Assembly (NCBI GenBank): GCA_035222895.1
Contig: JAVYIG010000117.1
Span: forward strand, 584,001 to 648,000
Direction: 5' to 3'
Source of the DNA: Strongylocentrotus droebachiensis
Lineage: Eukaryota; Echinodermata; Echinoidea; Camarodonta; Strongylocentrotidae
Length of the DNA: 64,000 nucleotides
Shown here: piece after piece, positions 62,726 to 64,000 of the stretch
How the letters are laid out: the number at the start of each line of letters is the position of its first letter
How positions within the stretch are numbered: position 1 is the first letter of the stretch
Position numbers and translations under genes: made by a program
The notes under the pieces: model-generated
The model's input: the letters and a program-made list of their open reading frames with translations, nothing else
The model's database searches: none
Told to the model about the DNA's origin: nothing

Positions 62726-62889
62726 ATTCAGACTTTAAAAGATGAAGAAAAACAAAAACAAAGAAACTTGCTGAAAGCAATACTCTTACAATACACATGA
62801 TGGAATCCTATGTATGTAAAGACTGCTTCATTTACATCGTCAAAATATTGTTTTCAGCAAGTTTTTTTTTCTTCTTCCTCAGTCTGAAT
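62726..62889. repeat. Hairpin-forming inverted repeat
   Basis: Outer arms ATTCAGACT and AGTCTGAAT, inner arms AAACTTGCTGAAA and TTTCAGCAAGTTT, with purine-rich and pyrimidine-rich flanks that also pair. It is probably a small DNA element; no target duplication is clear. Confidence 0.6.
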
Positions 62890-64000
62890 GACCATCTACA
62901 ATGTAGATGTACATTACGTGAACCACAACATACATTCTCAAATTAACAAAGAACTGAACATTTTCAATTGACAAATTGCTTATTTCAACAATAAAAGAGT
63001 CAAACATTACTATATATAATGTCAATTTTTATGAATATATTATTCCTTCTTCTACATCAAAAGGCAAAATACTGATACACAGCATACATGTGGGTCCACA
63101 CACCCGCAAATCAATCATTAAGTCGATAATTTCCTCTGTTCTTTTCTTATCCTAAACAATTCCAAATTAATCAATATCCCATAACTTACATTGTTGCTTT
63201 AATACTTTGATGTAGAAGCCAATTAAACTATAGATTTACCCTTAAAAGCCCTCAAACAAAATCCACAAACTTGAATACAACACAGCAAAATTTCACAATT
63301 TTTTTTCCTAAAAACCTTCCCTATGCATTGTACATGTACTTCTAAATACATGTAAAGCTGATTCAGTATTCTTTTTCAAATTTCTTTCAAAATTACATTG
63401 AATGAATGAAAAACTACAAACAATCATTTTATCCTTGAATAACAAACTTACAACATATCTTTTAAAATTCATTATAGCACAGTTCAAATCCAAAAGGAAA
63501 TTAAGTGATAAATTAGTATTTCATTTACTGTTAATCATACATCAATACAATTTACATTTAACTTGGCATATAGCAACATGACTTGCACAAGTTACTTTGT
63601 AAAAAAAGTCTACTTACTATTAAAAAAAGACACTTTAATCATTATTTTCATTTGGAAGGAGTTCATTTTGACAGATGTGCATTTTGACAAAAATATTGTC
63701 ACAAAGTGCGTAGCAAGCTGAGGCAAGTTAATATATACATAAAATATCACATGCTGATCACAATGTCAATAAATTTGGGCCACAATTCCTCCCACAATTG
63801 TTATGGTATTTCTAAGAGTATGACTTTTTCAATAAAGAGTTGTTTGGTTTTTTATGGTACAAGGCTGAAAGTGATCCATTCGAAAATACAGATGAAGACC
63901 ATTCTAGAAAAAAATTGTTTTCTTGTAATTAAATTCATTAATGGATAATATATCTAATGTGATTATTCTTCCCATCTTAAATATAACCCTCAATTTATGA

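Larger units (their letters stand above)
58892..64000. other. Gene-free right end of the window
   Basis: No coding exon is supported on either strand. Contents: a family 2 SINE piece (about 59120-59241 and 59635-59675) split by the family B element, an (AAT)n and SINE-like tail near 60320-60450, CT-rich runs at about 61380-61620, (AAT)n at 61677-61707, and a 164-bp hairpin at 62726-62889. The rest is unassigned AT-rich DNA with short chance reading frames. Confidence 0.6.

Overview
The window is animal nuclear DNA. It is AT-rich, has long introns with GT-AG borders, and carries dense small transposons, tRNA-headed SINEs and microsatellites. Protein similarity and repeat style (TTAA-flanked miniature elements, ACATGTACATG-rich spacers, phase-conserved exons) suggest an invertebrate deuterostome, most likely an echinoderm such as a sea urchin. 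The species is an inference. I see no bacterial-type operons, no CRISPR array and no convincing free-standing RNA gene.

Three protein genes account for the coding sequence, and all exon phases join without conflict. (1) 209-11574, plus strand: the last 12 coding exons, about 778 residues, of a pappalysin (PAPP-A family metzincin protease). They cover the region after the catalytic domain, five SCR/sushi modules and the C-terminal Lin-12/Notch repeat. The catalytic part lies upstream of the window. (2) 29492-15605, minus strand: a complete 13-exon ANAPC2 gene (APC/C cullin subunit, 883 residues). (3) 29678-57296, plus strand: a complete 27-exon ATP13A1 gene (P5A ATPase, 1184 residues). ANAPC2 and ATP13A1 are head-to-head with only 185 bp between start codons, so they probably share a bidirectional promoter. 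The pappalysin gene and ANAPC2 converge, with 4.0 kb between stop codons. From 57297 to 64000 I find only ATP13A1 3' sequence, transposon remnants and unassigned AT-rich DNA.

The most unusual structure is repeated local duplication of exon pieces. The end of the ANAPC2 last exon is repeated at about 160-bp spacing downstream of its own stop, and two copies are still open to the same stop codon. The 3' half of ANAPC2 exon 11, with its splice donor, is repeated three more times in the next intron. The 5' edge of ATP13A1 exon 3, with its splice acceptor, has a degenerate copy about 380 bp upstream that runs into a stop. ANAPC2 also carries an expanded Lys/Glu-rich linker with a KEN tripeptide and four S/T-P sites.

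The rest is a record of small DNA transposons, several of which can be bounded exactly. There are three TTAA-ended miniature families, hAT-like elements with 8-bp target duplications, a Harbinger-like element with a TAA duplication, a pair of TACCGTATTTTCC-ended elements, a foldback element with 11-bp flanking repeats, and a nested insertion whose empty site is preserved in sister copies within this window.
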